DNA of 55,571 nucleotides from Thermoplasmatota archaeon. GTDB lineage: Archaea > Thermoplasmatota > E2 > DHVEG-1. The notes beneath the pieces were generated by a model that searched no databases, was not told the DNA's origin, and saw only the letters and a program-made list of their open reading frames with translations. The stretch spans positions 1-55,571 of the forward strand of contig JARVGL010000003.1 in NCBI GenBank assembly GCA_029762575.1, in the 5' to 3' direction. The position numbers and the translations under genes were made by a program. This document shows positions 36,425 through 45,064 of the stretch, one piece after another. The first letter of the stretch is position 1, and every line of letters begins with the position of its first letter.

Positions 36425-36515
36425 ACTACGAATTATAGTATATATGATGTCATATAAATAATTTTCCCATCAATCCGTAAAAATCTCGGAAAAATAATAG
36501 TAATAGTAATATGTC

Positions 36516-36526
36516 TACAATATGTA
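36516..36526. promoter_or_regulatory. Candidate BlaI-type operator 2 (TACA-ATA-TGTA)
   Basis: The same TACA-N3-TGTA dyad, 104 bases (centre to centre) from operator 1. It lies 11 bases upstream of the TATA box, where a bound repressor would hinder TFB or TBP. Confidence 0.55.
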
Positions 36527-36537
36527 ACGTGACAAAG

Positions 36538-36545
36538 TATAAATA
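36538..36545 (+). promoter_or_regulatory. TATA box of the blaI-like gene
   Basis: TATAAATA at 36538-36545, 26 bases before the ATG at 36572. Transcription would start at or near the start codon, i.e. leaderless or nearly so, as no ribosome site is visible. Confidence 0.55.
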
Positions 36546-36571
36546 CTATGTTTTTATTCTAAAATATATAT

Positions 36572-36955
36572 ATGATTAAAAACATCGGACCACTAGAACA
36601 AAAGATACTGGCAATCCTCTGGCAGAACCATGAAGCAACAGCACGAGATATTTGCAGTAGTCTAGAGGAACTAGGTGAACGAAGGGCATATTCCACCGTT
36701 CGAACGATAATAAACAGGCTCGTAAAGAAAAATATCGTCAGCCAACGATTAGATCCAACAGAAAGAATATATATTTATACCCCTATTTATACAAAAGGCG
36801 AGCTTGAAAAAAGGATCATTCACGGTCTCTTAGGTGAAATGCTAAGGAAGTTTGAACAAAGTACCATTAACTATCTTGCAGAAGAACTATCAGAAGATGA
36901 AGAGGAGATAAAAAGAATAAAGCAAAGGCTTGCTGAGATGAAAAAACATGGCTGA
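36572..36955 (+). CDS. BlaI/MecI/CopY-family transcriptional repressor
   Basis: 127 residues. The winged-helix domain is typical: LGPLEQKILAILW-like opening (here IGPLEQKILAILWQN), RDICSSLEE, AYSTVRTIINRLVKKNIV and a C-terminal dimerisation helix region. In bacteria the repressor is cut after the membrane peptidase BlaR1 senses a signal. Here it overlaps the M56 peptidase gene by eight bases, so a two-gene signalling unit is likely. Two TACA-N3-TGTA dyads lie upstream. No beta-lactamase, MecA or copper exporter is in the window, so the target genes are unknown. Confidence 0.92.
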   Translation: MIKNIGPLEQKILAILWQNHEATARDICSSLEELGERRAYSTVRTIINRLVKKNIVSQRLDPTERIYIYTPIYTKGELEKRIIHGLLGEMLRKFEQSTINYLAEELSEDEEEIKRIKQRLAEMKKHG

Positions 36956-38612
36956 AGAAATCCTAACACTTATCGGTATCTCAATAGTGCTATCATTCGT
37001 AGTGTTCTTATCAGCAAACTTTTTAATAAATATAGGGCGCATCAAACACCCTAAAAACCGATTTTCGATTTACCTTATAGTCATTGTGACCATTACTGCT
37101 ATCATCTATGCTCCCCTCTTATCGATGCCTGCCATCTTGTCAAAGGAACCATCACAGATGCAAAACAATTGCTTCGATAACGACTCGCCACCGGTATCAT
37201 TGATGGTAAGCTATGGTAATGAGGAAATGATCTTTCAATCTCCCCTTGAAAATATCATAACCGGTGTCGCATCCTCATCCCGTTCAGACGAAGAAAGTGT
37301 AAATCCTACAGATTCGATGAATTCATCCCTTCAAAGAGCAGTATGTATCTCAATCCTCTACGAGAAATTCTTTAAAAATGGTAACAACTGCTCATTTAAC
37401 ACACTCTTAAAAAGATATGACCTTCAACTTGATGAAAAAAAGATACAGCAATCTAGTGTTAGCGCGATTCTAGCAGAGATCATTGCATTGCAACTAAACA
37501 CCTCACTTTCAGAGTATTCTTCCTATCCTATCACTTGTAAATTCGTCCTCAACAGTGGACAAGACAACGAGAATCAGACCTCTGCGTCATTATCTGTTCC
37601 CCCTTCCCAAACCCAAAATGAACCCCCGTTCCTTTGGCTTTATCTAGGGCTCTATAGCCTCTTGATCATAGGTGTCATATATCTTTTCTTCAGTCTTACC
37701 CTTGGAAAAAAAATGACACTTAAAGCTCTTCAAGCAAAACCTTGCAAAGACGACTCAATTCTTTCCATTATCCGGGAAGTATCCAAGCAGATGAACATTT
37801 CTATGCCAAACGTGTTCATCTCACAAGGAAATCCCAATGCGTTTGTCTTTGGCTTTCCTGTTACCCTTGTTCTCTCACAAAACCTTCTTTCATTGTTAAC
37901 AAAAGAAGAACTAGAGATGACCGTACGTCATGAACTATCACATATAAAGAACAAGGATATATTCATAAAACCTGCATTACAAATGCTTCGCATCATCCTC
38001 TGTTTCAACCCCATCATCCATCTTATCGTCCCAAGAATGTTAAAACAACGGGAGACAATGGCCGATGTCCTCTCATTTTCAAATAAAAAGGATAAGATCA
38101 CCTTTATGGATGCACTGATAAAGATAGAAGAATTCATGATTCGTGCGCCGGCAAAACCTTGCTTATTCCCTTTGCCGAGTGCCTCATCGCTTTTAGATCA
38201 TACGAAAAAACAACCATCCCTTGAAGATCGCTTCAACTGTTTATTTGAAGATACCCATCCGAAGCGTTTCCTCTCTGTTTCAATATGCCTTCTTTTGATC
38301 ATAACAAATCTCTCCATCATGGCTGTTGCATATCAAGTCGTTGCCCCCACGGCTCCTGCACAAACGCCTCTTGATATGATGAATGGTACAGAGTGTATGC
38401 CACAAAAGGAAAGCTACATCTATGAATGTACCTTTTATGTTGGCGACCATGATATCATGTGCCAAGAGATCGTCATGTTCAAATCTGATCTTGGCAGAGG
38501 GAGTTGGATACAGTATCAAACAGAGATATTGCCGCTAGCTCCATATCTTTTTACAAACGCATATATGTATCCCCAACCTTTAACTGAAGAAACATATGAA
38601 CCAAATTTTTAA
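36948..38612 (+). CDS. BlaR1-like M56 membrane metallopeptidase / sensor
   Basis: 554 residues. Two N-terminal helices (about 5-30 and 40-62), an external loop of about 160 residues with several Cys (Cys75, about 134, 148, 197), a third helix (about 228-250), and a cytoplasmic M56 domain with zinc motif HELSH (328-332) and KQRETMADV as likely third ligand. Then a fourth helix (about 445-470) and an 85-residue external tail with three Cys. The penicillin-binding sensor of BlaR1 or MecR1 is absent. The external loop and the tail are the only possible sensors and match nothing I recognise. Eight-base overlap with the repressor gene. Confidence 0.9.
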   Translation: MAEEILTLIGISIVLSFVVFLSANFLINIGRIKHPKNRFSIYLIVIVTITAIIYAPLLSMPAILSKEPSQMQNNCFDNDSPPVSLMVSYGNEEMIFQSPLENIITGVASSSRSDEESVNPTDSMNSSLQRAVCISILYEKFFKNGNNCSFNTLLKRYDLQLDEKKIQQSSVSAILAEIIALQLNTSLSEYSSYPITCKFVLNSGQDNENQTSASLSVPPSQTQNEPPFLWLYLGLYSLLIIGVIYLFFSLTLGKKMTLKALQAKPCKDDSILSIIREVSKQMNISMPNVFISQGNPNAFVFGFPVTLVLSQNLLSLLTKEELEMTVRHELSHIKNKDIFIKPALQMLRIILCFNPIIHLIVPRMLKQRETMADVLSFSNKKDKITFMDALIKIEEFMIRAPAKPCLFPLPSASSLLDHTKKQPSLEDRFNCLFEDTHPKRFLSVSICLLLIITNLSIMAVAYQVVAPTAPAQTPLDMMNGTECMPQKESYIYECTFYVGDHDIMCQEIVMFKSDLGRGSWIQYQTEILPLAPYLFTNAYMYPQPLTEETYEPNF

Positions 38613-38742
38613 GAAAAAAATCCCTTTTCAAACGCTATGTCCCCCCGATATAATTAAGTAGAGGAATAGGATACCATGCAGCAATCAGGAGATATGATAT
38701 CTCCTTTCATCACGCTATGAAATATAATAAATATCGATAAAT

Positions 38743-38747
38743 GGAGG
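38743..38747 (+). promoter_or_regulatory. Shine-Dalgarno site that moves the pycB start to 38756
   Basis: GGAGG lies inside the upstream ATG frame (the ATG at 38741 is part of ATGGAGG) and ends eight bases before the ATG at 38756. Translation from 38756 gives (M)VQLHELILRDAHQS, the family N-terminus. Confidence 0.55.
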
Positions 38748-38755
38748 CAAGAGAC

Positions 38756-40573
38756 ATGGTCCAATTACATGAATTGATTTTAAGAGATGCTCATCAGTCT
38801 ATGCTTGCAACAAGAATGCGAACAGAAGACATGTTACCCATTGCAGACAAACTTGATCAAGTTGGATATTTCTCCATGGAAGTATGGGGTGGTGCAACCT
38901 TTGATGTTTGCATCAGATATCTCAATCAGGATCCCTGGGAGCGTCTACGACTCTTGAAAAAAGCAATGCCCAACACACCCTTACAAATGCTTGAACGGGC
39001 AATGAACATTGTGGCATACTGGAATTTCCCCGATGACGTTGTAAAAAAATTCATTTTCCTTGCAAAGAAGAATGGTATCGATTACTTTAGGATATTTGAT
39101 GCGTTAAACGATCTTCGAAACATGCAAGTCCCAATGAAGACAGCAAAAGATGAAGGGGGTCATGTACAAGCCTGCCTCAGTTATACCATATCACCGATAC
39201 ACACCGTTGACTATTTTGTTGAAAAATTCAAGAAGCTCGAAAAGATGGGAGCAGATTCACTCTGCATCAAGGATATGGCAGGTATGATCTCCCCTCAACG
39301 AGCCTATGACATCATCAAAGGAGTCAAAGATGCAGGTGTGAAGATACCAATCGATCTTCATTCCCATTACACCAGCGGTATGACTGGAATGGCCTATCAA
39401 AGAGCAGTTGAGGCCGGTGTTGACATACTTGATGGTGCAATCTCACCAATCTCCGGTGGTACTGCTGCACCTGCAACAGAAAGCATCGTTGCAGCACTAC
39501 AAGGAACAGAATGGGATACAAACTATGATCTGGAACTACTAATAGAAATACGAAAATATTTCCTTGAAATATGGGATAAATATCGGCATTTACATCGCTT
39601 TAATGCACTCAAGGTCGACCCAAGTGTTACCCTTCATCAAGTCCCCGGCGGCATGCTTTCAAACCTGATCTTTCAACTGGAACAACAAGGCGCACATGGA
39701 AAATACCAGGAGATCCTCCTAGAGACCGCACGGGTCCGTGAGGAATTAGGATATCCTCCTTTGGTCACACCAACAAGTCAAGTTGTTGGAGTCCAAGCGG
39801 TCATGAATGTGCTACATGGACGTTACAAGGTCATTACAAAGGAAACAAAGGATTACTGCCGTGGTATGTATGGCCAACCACCAGGGAAGATCGACCCAAA
39901 GATCATGAAAGCGGTCCTTGGAAAAGATTGGAAGGACGAGGTCATTGATTGCAGACCTTCTGATCTTTTAAAACCAATGTGGAGCACCAGGAAATCTGAA
40001 CTTAAAGAACATTCAGATATCGAGATCACTGAAGAGAACATCATGACCTATGCAATCTATCCACAAGTAGGTTTGAAATACCTTAAAGGTGAGGCAACTG
40101 CTGAGTTTACCTCTGCAGAGTTACCTCTCCCTATCACACATCCTTTGATACGCGGGATGGTAAAACAATCATTCCCTAAGGAAAAAGAATTATGGTTAGA
40201 GAACGAACCTCCAGAGAATAGATCTGGACCTGCGCAGATCCCTACAGAGTTTGAGGTTGAGGTAGATGGTGAACCTTTCGAAGTCAAGGTCACTCCAACG
40301 GGTGGATTCCTTGTTGCAGGGGGTTCAGGCGCTGTGGCAGCACAAAAACCAAAGGATGTAGAAGGCGGTGTGAAATCAAACATGCAAGGTACGATTCTCA
40401 AAATAAAGGTTAAAAATGGTGATAAGGTCAAGAAAGGAGATGTCCTTGCTACCATTGAAGCGATGAAGATGGAGCAAGAGATCCTCTCAGAAAAAGATGG
40501 AGAGGTCAAAGACGTCTTCATCAAAGAAGGAGCTGCAGTGAACAACGGTGATGTGTTAATGCAGATCCTTTAA
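38756..40573 (+). CDS. pycB: Pyruvate carboxylase subunit B / oxaloacetate decarboxylase alpha-type (carboxyltransferase + biotin carrier)
   Basis: 605 residues. The carboxyltransferase TIM barrel begins LHELILRDAHQSMLATRMRT and has the metal site region IDLHSHYTSGMTG. The conserved carboxylase domain follows. A C-terminal biotinyl domain has TIEAMKMEQE with the biotinylated Lys571. It transfers the carboxyl group from biotin to pyruvate. With the downstream biotin carboxylase it forms the two-subunit pyruvate carboxylase of archaea, which refills oxaloacetate. A Na+-pumping decarboxylase is less likely because no membrane beta subunit is encoded nearby. The linker PVAA-like stretch before the biotin domain is short. 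Confidence 0.93.
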   Translation: MVQLHELILRDAHQSMLATRMRTEDMLPIADKLDQVGYFSMEVWGGATFDVCIRYLNQDPWERLRLLKKAMPNTPLQMLERAMNIVAYWNFPDDVVKKFIFLAKKNGIDYFRIFDALNDLRNMQVPMKTAKDEGGHVQACLSYTISPIHTVDYFVEKFKKLEKMGADSLCIKDMAGMISPQRAYDIIKGVKDAGVKIPIDLHSHYTSGMTGMAYQRAVEAGVDILDGAISPISGGTAAPATESIVAALQGTEWDTNYDLELLIEIRKYFLEIWDKYRHLHRFNALKVDPSVTLHQVPGGMLSNLIFQLEQQGAHGKYQEILLETARVREELGYPPLVTPTSQVVGVQAVMNVLHGRYKVITKETKDYCRGMYGQPPGKIDPKIMKAVLGKDWKDEVIDCRPSDLLKPMWSTRKSELKEHSDIEITEENIMTYAIYPQVGLKYLKGEATAEFTSAELPLPITHPLIRGMVKQSFPKEKELWLENEPPENRSGPAQIPTEFEVEVDGEPFEVKVTPTGGFLVAGGSGAVAAQKPKDVEGGVKSNMQGTILKIKVKNGDKVKKGDVLATIEAMKMEQEILSEKDGEVKDVFIKEGAAVNNGDVLMQIL

Positions 40574-40601
40574 GGTTGTAACTGTAGGAAGTGAATATTT
40601 C

Positions 40602-42062
40602 ATGTTAAATAAGGTTCTGATTGCAAACCGAGGGGAGATAGCCGTCCGGATCATGAGGGCCTGCAAGGAATTAGGCATACAGACGGTTGCAGTATACTCT
40701 GATGCGGATAAGAACGCATTGTTTGTCAAATATGCGGACGAGAAATATAACATCGGTCCGGGTCCTGCAAGTCAAAGCTATCTAAAAAAAGAGGCAATTA
40801 TCGATGTTGCATTGAAAACCGGTACGCAGGGCATACATCCAGGCTACGGGTTCATGGCAGAGAATGCGGATTTTGCAGAGATGTGTCATAAGAATGGTAT
40901 CGAGTTCATCGGTCCCCCAGTTTCTGCTATGAGACTGATGTGTTCAAAGATCGATTCAAAGAAATCAATGATACAAGCCGGTGTCCATGTTGTACCAGGG
41001 GTGACTGAGGCTATCAGTGATCATGAACGAGCAAAGGATATCGCATGCGAAATTGGTTTTCCTGTCATGCTCAAAGCATCTGCTGGCGGTGGCGGTATTG
41101 GTATTAGAAAGGTCGATGATGAGAAAGAGATGGAGAAAGCATTAGCTAGTGTACGTCAACTCGCTAAGAACAGTTTTGGTGATGACTCCGTGTTCATTGA
41201 GAAGTTCATCGATGACCCACGACATATCGAATACCAGATTATTGGTGATAAAAAAGGCCATATCATTCATTGTTATGAACGTGAATGTAGTGTCCAACGT
41301 CGTCATCAGAAGCTCATCGAAGAGACCCCGTCCTGTGCGTTGACCCCAGATCTTCGTGAAGAGATTGGGAAACAGGCGGTGCTTGCTGCAAAGACCGCAG
41401 GATACTATAATGCAGGAACCTGCGAGTTCATGTTTAAGGATGGTAAATATTTTTTCCTTGAGATGAACACACGTTTACAGGTTGAACATCCTATAACAGA
41501 GGCTATCACTGGTGTGGATCTTGCAAGAGAACAGTTACGGGTAGCCTCAGGTCTTGATCTGGAATATGGACAATCGGATATCAAACCCCGTGGTCATTCC
41601 ATTGAATGCCGTATCAATGCAGAGGACCCTCTTAATAACTTCATGCCAGCGCCTAGTAAGATAGTTCGATATGCTGAACCAAGCGGGCCAGGTATCCGAG
41701 TTGATACAGGCGTATATCAAGGCTTTACTATTCCTCCGTTCTATGATTCTATGATAGCAAAACTTATCATATGGGCAGAAGACAGACCACGTGCCATCGC
41801 AAGGACAAAAAGAGCGCTCTGGGAGTTTCAGATCGGTGGTGTTCGACATAATATCCCATTCCATGAGATCGTCATGGATGACCCTCAATGGATCAAAGGC
41901 AACTATAATACGAGTTTCATCCCCCGATATAAGATCCTTGATAGGGTTGTTGAGTATGTAAAAGCCAAGAAAACCCAATCATCATCTCCTAAGGTAGCTG
42001 CGGCTATGGCTGCAGTTCAAGCAGTCAATGCTTCATTTATAAGTTCACAAAAGAAAAAATAG
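40602..42062 (+). CDS. pycA: Pyruvate carboxylase subunit A (biotin carboxylase)
   Basis: 486 residues of the biotin carboxylase fold. LNKVLIANRGEIAVRIMRACKELGIQTVAVYSDAD opens it. The ATP-grasp part carries MLKASAGGGGIGIRKV, FIEKFIDDPRHIEYQIIGD and FLEMNTRLQVEHPITEAITGVDL. It carboxylates the biotin on PycB with ATP and bicarbonate. The gene lies 28 bases after pycB, with an AGGAAGTG ribosome site. Its C-terminal tail (AMAAVQAVNASFISSQKKK) is longer than some family members and of low complexity. Confidence 0.95.
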   Translation: MLNKVLIANRGEIAVRIMRACKELGIQTVAVYSDADKNALFVKYADEKYNIGPGPASQSYLKKEAIIDVALKTGTQGIHPGYGFMAENADFAEMCHKNGIEFIGPPVSAMRLMCSKIDSKKSMIQAGVHVVPGVTEAISDHERAKDIACEIGFPVMLKASAGGGGIGIRKVDDEKEMEKALASVRQLAKNSFGDDSVFIEKFIDDPRHIEYQIIGDKKGHIIHCYERECSVQRRHQKLIEETPSCALTPDLREEIGKQAVLAAKTAGYYNAGTCEFMFKDGKYFFLEMNTRLQVEHPITEAITGVDLAREQLRVASGLDLEYGQSDIKPRGHSIECRINAEDPLNNFMPAPSKIVRYAEPSGPGIRVDTGVYQGFTIPPFYDSMIAKLIIWAEDRPRAIARTKRALWEFQIGGVRHNIPFHEIVMDDPQWIKGNYNTSFIPRYKILDRVVEYVKAKKTQSSSPKVAAAMAAVQAVNASFISSQKKK

Positions 42063-42138
42063 TCAACCGATACCCCTACGTTACCCTTCTTCAATTTTCT
42101 CTACGATTTGAAGATATGACCAATGGAAAAAAGGTCCG

Positions 42139-42696
42139 TTATCTTCTTAAAAGATCAAGTGAGGTAAGTTCATCAGTGAGTTTTTGTATGGCAAGGGATA
42201 CATCTTCAGTCTTTCGTGCACCGGTACAAACGAGCTTACCTGACCCAAAGAGAAGCATAGCAACCTTTGGTTCATCGATACGATAGACAAGACCAGGGAA
42301 TTGCTCTGGTTCATATTCCACGTTTTCAAGACCAAGACCTATTGCAACCTCGTTGAGATTCAGTTCAGATCCAAGATCTGAGATGGCAACGATGTTTTGG
42401 ATAACGATTTTCAACTCATTATTTTCATAGACCTCTATACCTAGTTTTCGTAATTTGTCTGCGATGATATCAATGGTCTTTCGAACGTTATCAACATTTT
42501 TTGCTCCAGTACAATTCGCTTTTCCACTCCTGAAAAGTAATGTGGCGGTTTTTGGATCTTCCAGTCTATAGACAAGGCCAGGGAATTGCTCTGGTTCGTA
42601 TTCAGCTTCTTCAAGTGCTTGCGCGATTGCATCTAGATCCAGTTTCTCTGCAAATGAGGTTGATGCGACAATATTCTCAACGATTACTTCAGGCAT
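42139..42696 (-). CDS. tbp: TATA-box-binding protein (TBP)
   Basis: 185 residues forming the two-repeat saddle. Repeat 1 begins IVENIVASTSF and repeat 2 IVIQNIVAISDL. All four DNA-kinking phenylalanines are present (Phe38 and Phe55; Phe133 and Phe150), each in EQFPGLVYR or LLFxSGK. This is the functional general transcription factor. The ATG overlaps the end of an upstream paralogue by eight bases, and the ribosome site GGAGGGGAA lies in that gene's last codons. Translation is therefore coupled to the paralogue. Confidence 0.97.
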   Translation of the reverse strand: MPEVIVENIVASTSFAEKLDLDAIAQALEEAEYEPEQFPGLVYRLEDPKTATLLFRSGKANCTGAKNVDNVRKTIDIIADKLRKLGIEVYENNELKIVIQNIVAISDLGSELNLNEVAIGLGLENVEYEPEQFPGLVYRIDEPKVAMLLFGSGKLVCTGARKTEDVSLAIQKLTDELTSLDLLRR

Positions 42697-43255
42697 GTTT
42701 CCCCTCCGTGTTTTCTAGGATCCCCTTCAATGTAAGAGTATGTTTCACAGAGTTCAATGCTGCTTTTATCTCTTCAAGGGTTGTGTGTCCCGTTAGGATT
42801 AGTTTTCCCGAGGGAAAGAATAGTATTACGAGATGTTCCGACGGATGGTATTCAAGCCAGGGTGATTGGTTCGGTTGATATGATACTAGTTCAATGGGCA
42901 ACGCTTCATTGACCCTTGAAAGCTTAAGGGATTGTCCCACATCATAGGATGCGGTAATGGTATGTATCTTAACTGGGCATGTATCTTGGATTCCGATACC
43001 TGTTTTTTTAACCATATCCATAACATTGTTCAAAGTCTCATTTGCAACATCAAAAGAGGGAGATCCTGTACAAAAAAACTGACCATCAGAAAGAATGAAC
43101 ACCGCACGTTTAGGGTCAGAAAAACGGATAACACAGACAGGTTGATCAATCGGATTGTACGTTATATCTGGGAACGATCCAACCAACGCATCAAGCGGGA
43201 TTTGTTGATGGATATGTGCTACAGCAATGACGTTCTCGATAAGAAGTTCTGTCAT
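42689..43255 (-). CDS. Divergent TBP paralogue lacking most DNA-kinking phenylalanines
   Basis: 188 residues aligning with TBP over the whole length: LLIENVIAVAHIHQQIPLDAL against the TBP start, then DPKRAVFILSDGQFFCTGS for DPKTATLLFRSGKANCTGA. The aligned Phe residues differ: Phe38 is Gln38, Phe55 is Leu55, Phe133 is Ser131, and only Phe147 (TBP Phe150) is kept. Other saddle residues also differ. It can probably form the TBP fold but not bend DNA normally. Possible roles are competing for TFB, binding other partners or storing an inactive form. The 8-base overlap with tbp suggests matched expression. Promoter: candidate TATA boxes at 43283-43304 and an AAGGAGGGAAGG ribosome site. Confidence 0.88.
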   Translation of the reverse strand: MTELLIENVIAVAHIHQQIPLDALVGSFPDITYNPIDQPVCVIRFSDPKRAVFILSDGQFFCTGSPSFDVANETLNNVMDMVKKTGIGIQDTCPVKIHTITASYDVGQSLKLSRVNEALPIELVSYQPNQSPWLEYHPSEHLVILFFPSGKLILTGHTTLEEIKAALNSVKHTLTLKGILENTEGKHA

Positions 43256-43266
43256 ACAAATACCAG

Positions 43267-43304
43267 CCTTCCCTCCTTAAAGTATATAAAGGATATTTAA
43301 AAGG
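43267..43304 (-). promoter_or_regulatory. Promoter and ribosome site of the TBP-paralogue/tbp pair
   Basis: On the minus strand TTTTAAATATCC and TTTATATAC are two candidate TATA elements, followed by AAGGAGGGAAGG (43278-43267), ten to eleven bases before the ATG at 43255. The more distant TATA would leave the ribosome site in the leader. Confidence 0.5.
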
Positions 43305-43336
43305 ATTTCGTTACTTGTAGGCACGCTTCTAGGTTC

Positions 43337-44032
43337 TTACCAGATGCGATCGATATCAAGATCTTGTTTCTTCTGTTGGCTTTGTTGAGCTTTTTCTTTG
43401 TTCATCTCATCAAGTAACGCCCTGAACTCATCGGTACGATATTCAATGCGTTGTTCACAACTTGCCACCGCTAGTTCTCCCCTTGTCTTTTCTATAAGAC
43501 TGCGGGTGATATCTTGCTTTCTTTTAATAGGGATAAGAGATGCAGGATAATCGAATCGAAGTATCGCATCATAGATTGCTTCCATGTTGATTAGGTAGCT
43601 ATATGCTTCCTTTGCTTCCCCATTGAGAACGGAATCAATTGCCTTTCGTCTCAGCTCGCCTACGACATCACATAGACCTTCCAAATAAGACGTATAGGAG
43701 GTATGGAGTTCATCAGGGTCGGGGAGGTCCTTTTCTAGCAAGATATTCAGTAGACAATTCGCTTCAACGAATTCTTGAGATGCATTCTCGACAAACCCCG
43801 CATTTGATAGATCCGGATAGTTCTTTGTTTCATCAGAGAGATCGCTAAGTACTTTAGAAGCTTGGGTTATGAGTTCCTCAGACTCTTTGAAATGTCCTTG
43901 GTGGAGGTGTTGAATCGATTTTCGACAAAAGATGATGATGGTTCTGGAATATCGAAGAGCAATCTCACGTACCTTTTCTTTATCATCAATATTTTTTTCA
44001 ATCTTAGTAATGATCTCTTCTAGATTCTTCAT
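43337..44032 (-). CDS. Translin-family protein
   Basis: 231 residues, all-helical. LEGLCDVVGELRRKAIDSVLNG (about 115-136) and YDAILRFDYPASLIPIKRKQDITRSLIEKTRGELAVAS (about 154-190) are the conserved translin/TRAX core. In eukaryotes translin and TRAX form an octameric RNA/DNA-binding nuclease complex; archaeal forms bind nucleic acid, and some have RNase activity. The last 30 residues are a charged tail (EEMNKEKAQQSQQKK type). The gene is 31 bases after the serA-like gene and 81 before the TBP paralogue on the same strand. Confidence 0.88.
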   Translation of the reverse strand: MKNLEEIITKIEKNIDDKEKVREIALRYSRTIIIFCRKSIQHLHQGHFKESEELITQASKVLSDLSDETKNYPDLSNAGFVENASQEFVEANCLLNILLEKDLPDPDELHTSYTSYLEGLCDVVGELRRKAIDSVLNGEAKEAYSYLINMEAIYDAILRFDYPASLIPIKRKQDITRSLIEKTRGELAVASCEQRIEYRTDEFRALLDEMNKEKAQQSQQKKQDLDIDRIW

Positions 44033-44063
44033 TGCGCACCTAACAGATTTACTTCTCTAATCT

Positions 44064-45020
44064 CTACACCATCATGGATTTGTTCACCCAGTGATCCGGT
44101 GTTTCACCTTTAAGGGCTTTATCGACCTGCTCAGCGCAAATCGTACCCGCTCGTATCTGCCCTTCTTTAGTGTTTGCTCCAATATGTGGGGTTAATACGA
44201 TATTTGGAAGATGGAGTAGATCCGTGTCCCCGGGTGGTTCCTTTTCAAAGACATCAAGAGCGGCTCCAGCTATCTTTTTTTCTTTCACCGCGTGATAGAG
44301 TGCGTGCTCATCCACGGTTCCACCACGAGCACAATTTATAAGAAACGCGGTTGGTTTCATTAATGAGAACATCTCCTCGTTCATGATATGATGGGTCTTT
44401 TCGATGTGTGGGATATGCATCGAAATAACATCAGATTGTCTTACAAGGCTTTCCAGTTCATCTACCTTTTTGATATTGTCTTTCTCCATATCTTCTTTTG
44501 AGATATATGGATCGTATCCAATGACTCTCATGCTGAACGCTTGGGCAAAACATGCGGTCTGCCGTCCAATGTTGCCACAGCCAATAAGGCCAAGGGTCTT
44601 TCCATGAAGTTCTGTACCCTTCAACTTTTTCTTTGCCCATTCCCCTTTTTTCATCGTTGCATCAGCGACAGTGAGATATCGTGAAAGAGAGAGCATATGG
44701 CCAATCGCGAGTTCAGCAACACTTACTGTTGCGCCTGTTGGAGCATTGACGACCTTTATACCAAGGGATGCAGCTGTTTTGATATCGATATTGTCAACTC
44801 CGATACCCGCTCTACCGATTACCTTAAGCGATCCTTTTGCCCCTGCTTCAACGATCTCTTTTGTTGCCTTGGTCCTACTTCTAACCATAAGCGCATCATA
44901 GTGTGAAATCTCTTTTAGAAGTGTTTCAGCATCCATCTCTTGATATGTTATCGCATGACCTGCATCTTCCAATACTTTGACTGCTTCATCAGCCATTTTA
45001 TCGGTAATAAGTGTCTTCAT
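44064..45020 (-). CDS. serA: D-3-phosphoglycerate dehydrogenase (short form)
   Basis: 318 residues from the ATG at 45020, which follows GGGGGTT. (A TTG at 45038 also opens the frame.) Family marks: MKTLITDKMADEAVKVLEDAG, VVNAPTGATVSVAELAIGHML, the cofactor fold TLGLIGCGNIGRQTACFAQAF, and the catalytic His in LTPHIGANTKEG. There is no C-terminal ACT or ASB regulatory domain, so the enzyme should lack serine feedback. It opens the phosphorylated serine pathway from 3-phosphoglycerate. The neighbouring enolase acts on the same glycolytic stretch. The two share the minus strand with a 44-base gap. Confidence 0.9.
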   Translation of the reverse strand: MKTLITDKMADEAVKVLEDAGHAITYQEMDAETLLKEISHYDALMVRSRTKATKEIVEAGAKGSLKVIGRAGIGVDNIDIKTAASLGIKVVNAPTGATVSVAELAIGHMLSLSRYLTVADATMKKGEWAKKKLKGTELHGKTLGLIGCGNIGRQTACFAQAFSMRVIGYDPYISKEDMEKDNIKKVDELESLVRQSDVISMHIPHIEKTHHIMNEEMFSLMKPTAFLINCARGGTVDEHALYHAVKEKKIAGAALDVFEKEPPGDTDLLHLPNIVLTPHIGANTKEGQIRAGTICAEQVDKALKGETPDHWVNKSMMV

Positions 45021-45064
45021 CGAGGTAACCCCCAGCAAGAGTATCCCTCATCGTGTAATAAAAG

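Larger units (their letters stand above)
36049..36571. other. 523-base divergent intergenic region (S16 protease / blaI-like)
   Basis: No gene is supported here. The part near the S16 gene holds its promoter. The middle holds G-rich DNA with two inverted-repeat pairs at 36152-36255. The part near the blaI-like gene holds two operator-like palindromes and a TATA box. A short TAATAG simple repeat lies at 36495-36510. Confidence 0.6.

Noticed and set aside
36495-36510. TAATAG simple repeat before the blaI-like gene
   Set aside because: Only two and a half units in AT-rich DNA. No sign of a satellite or CRISPR-type array.
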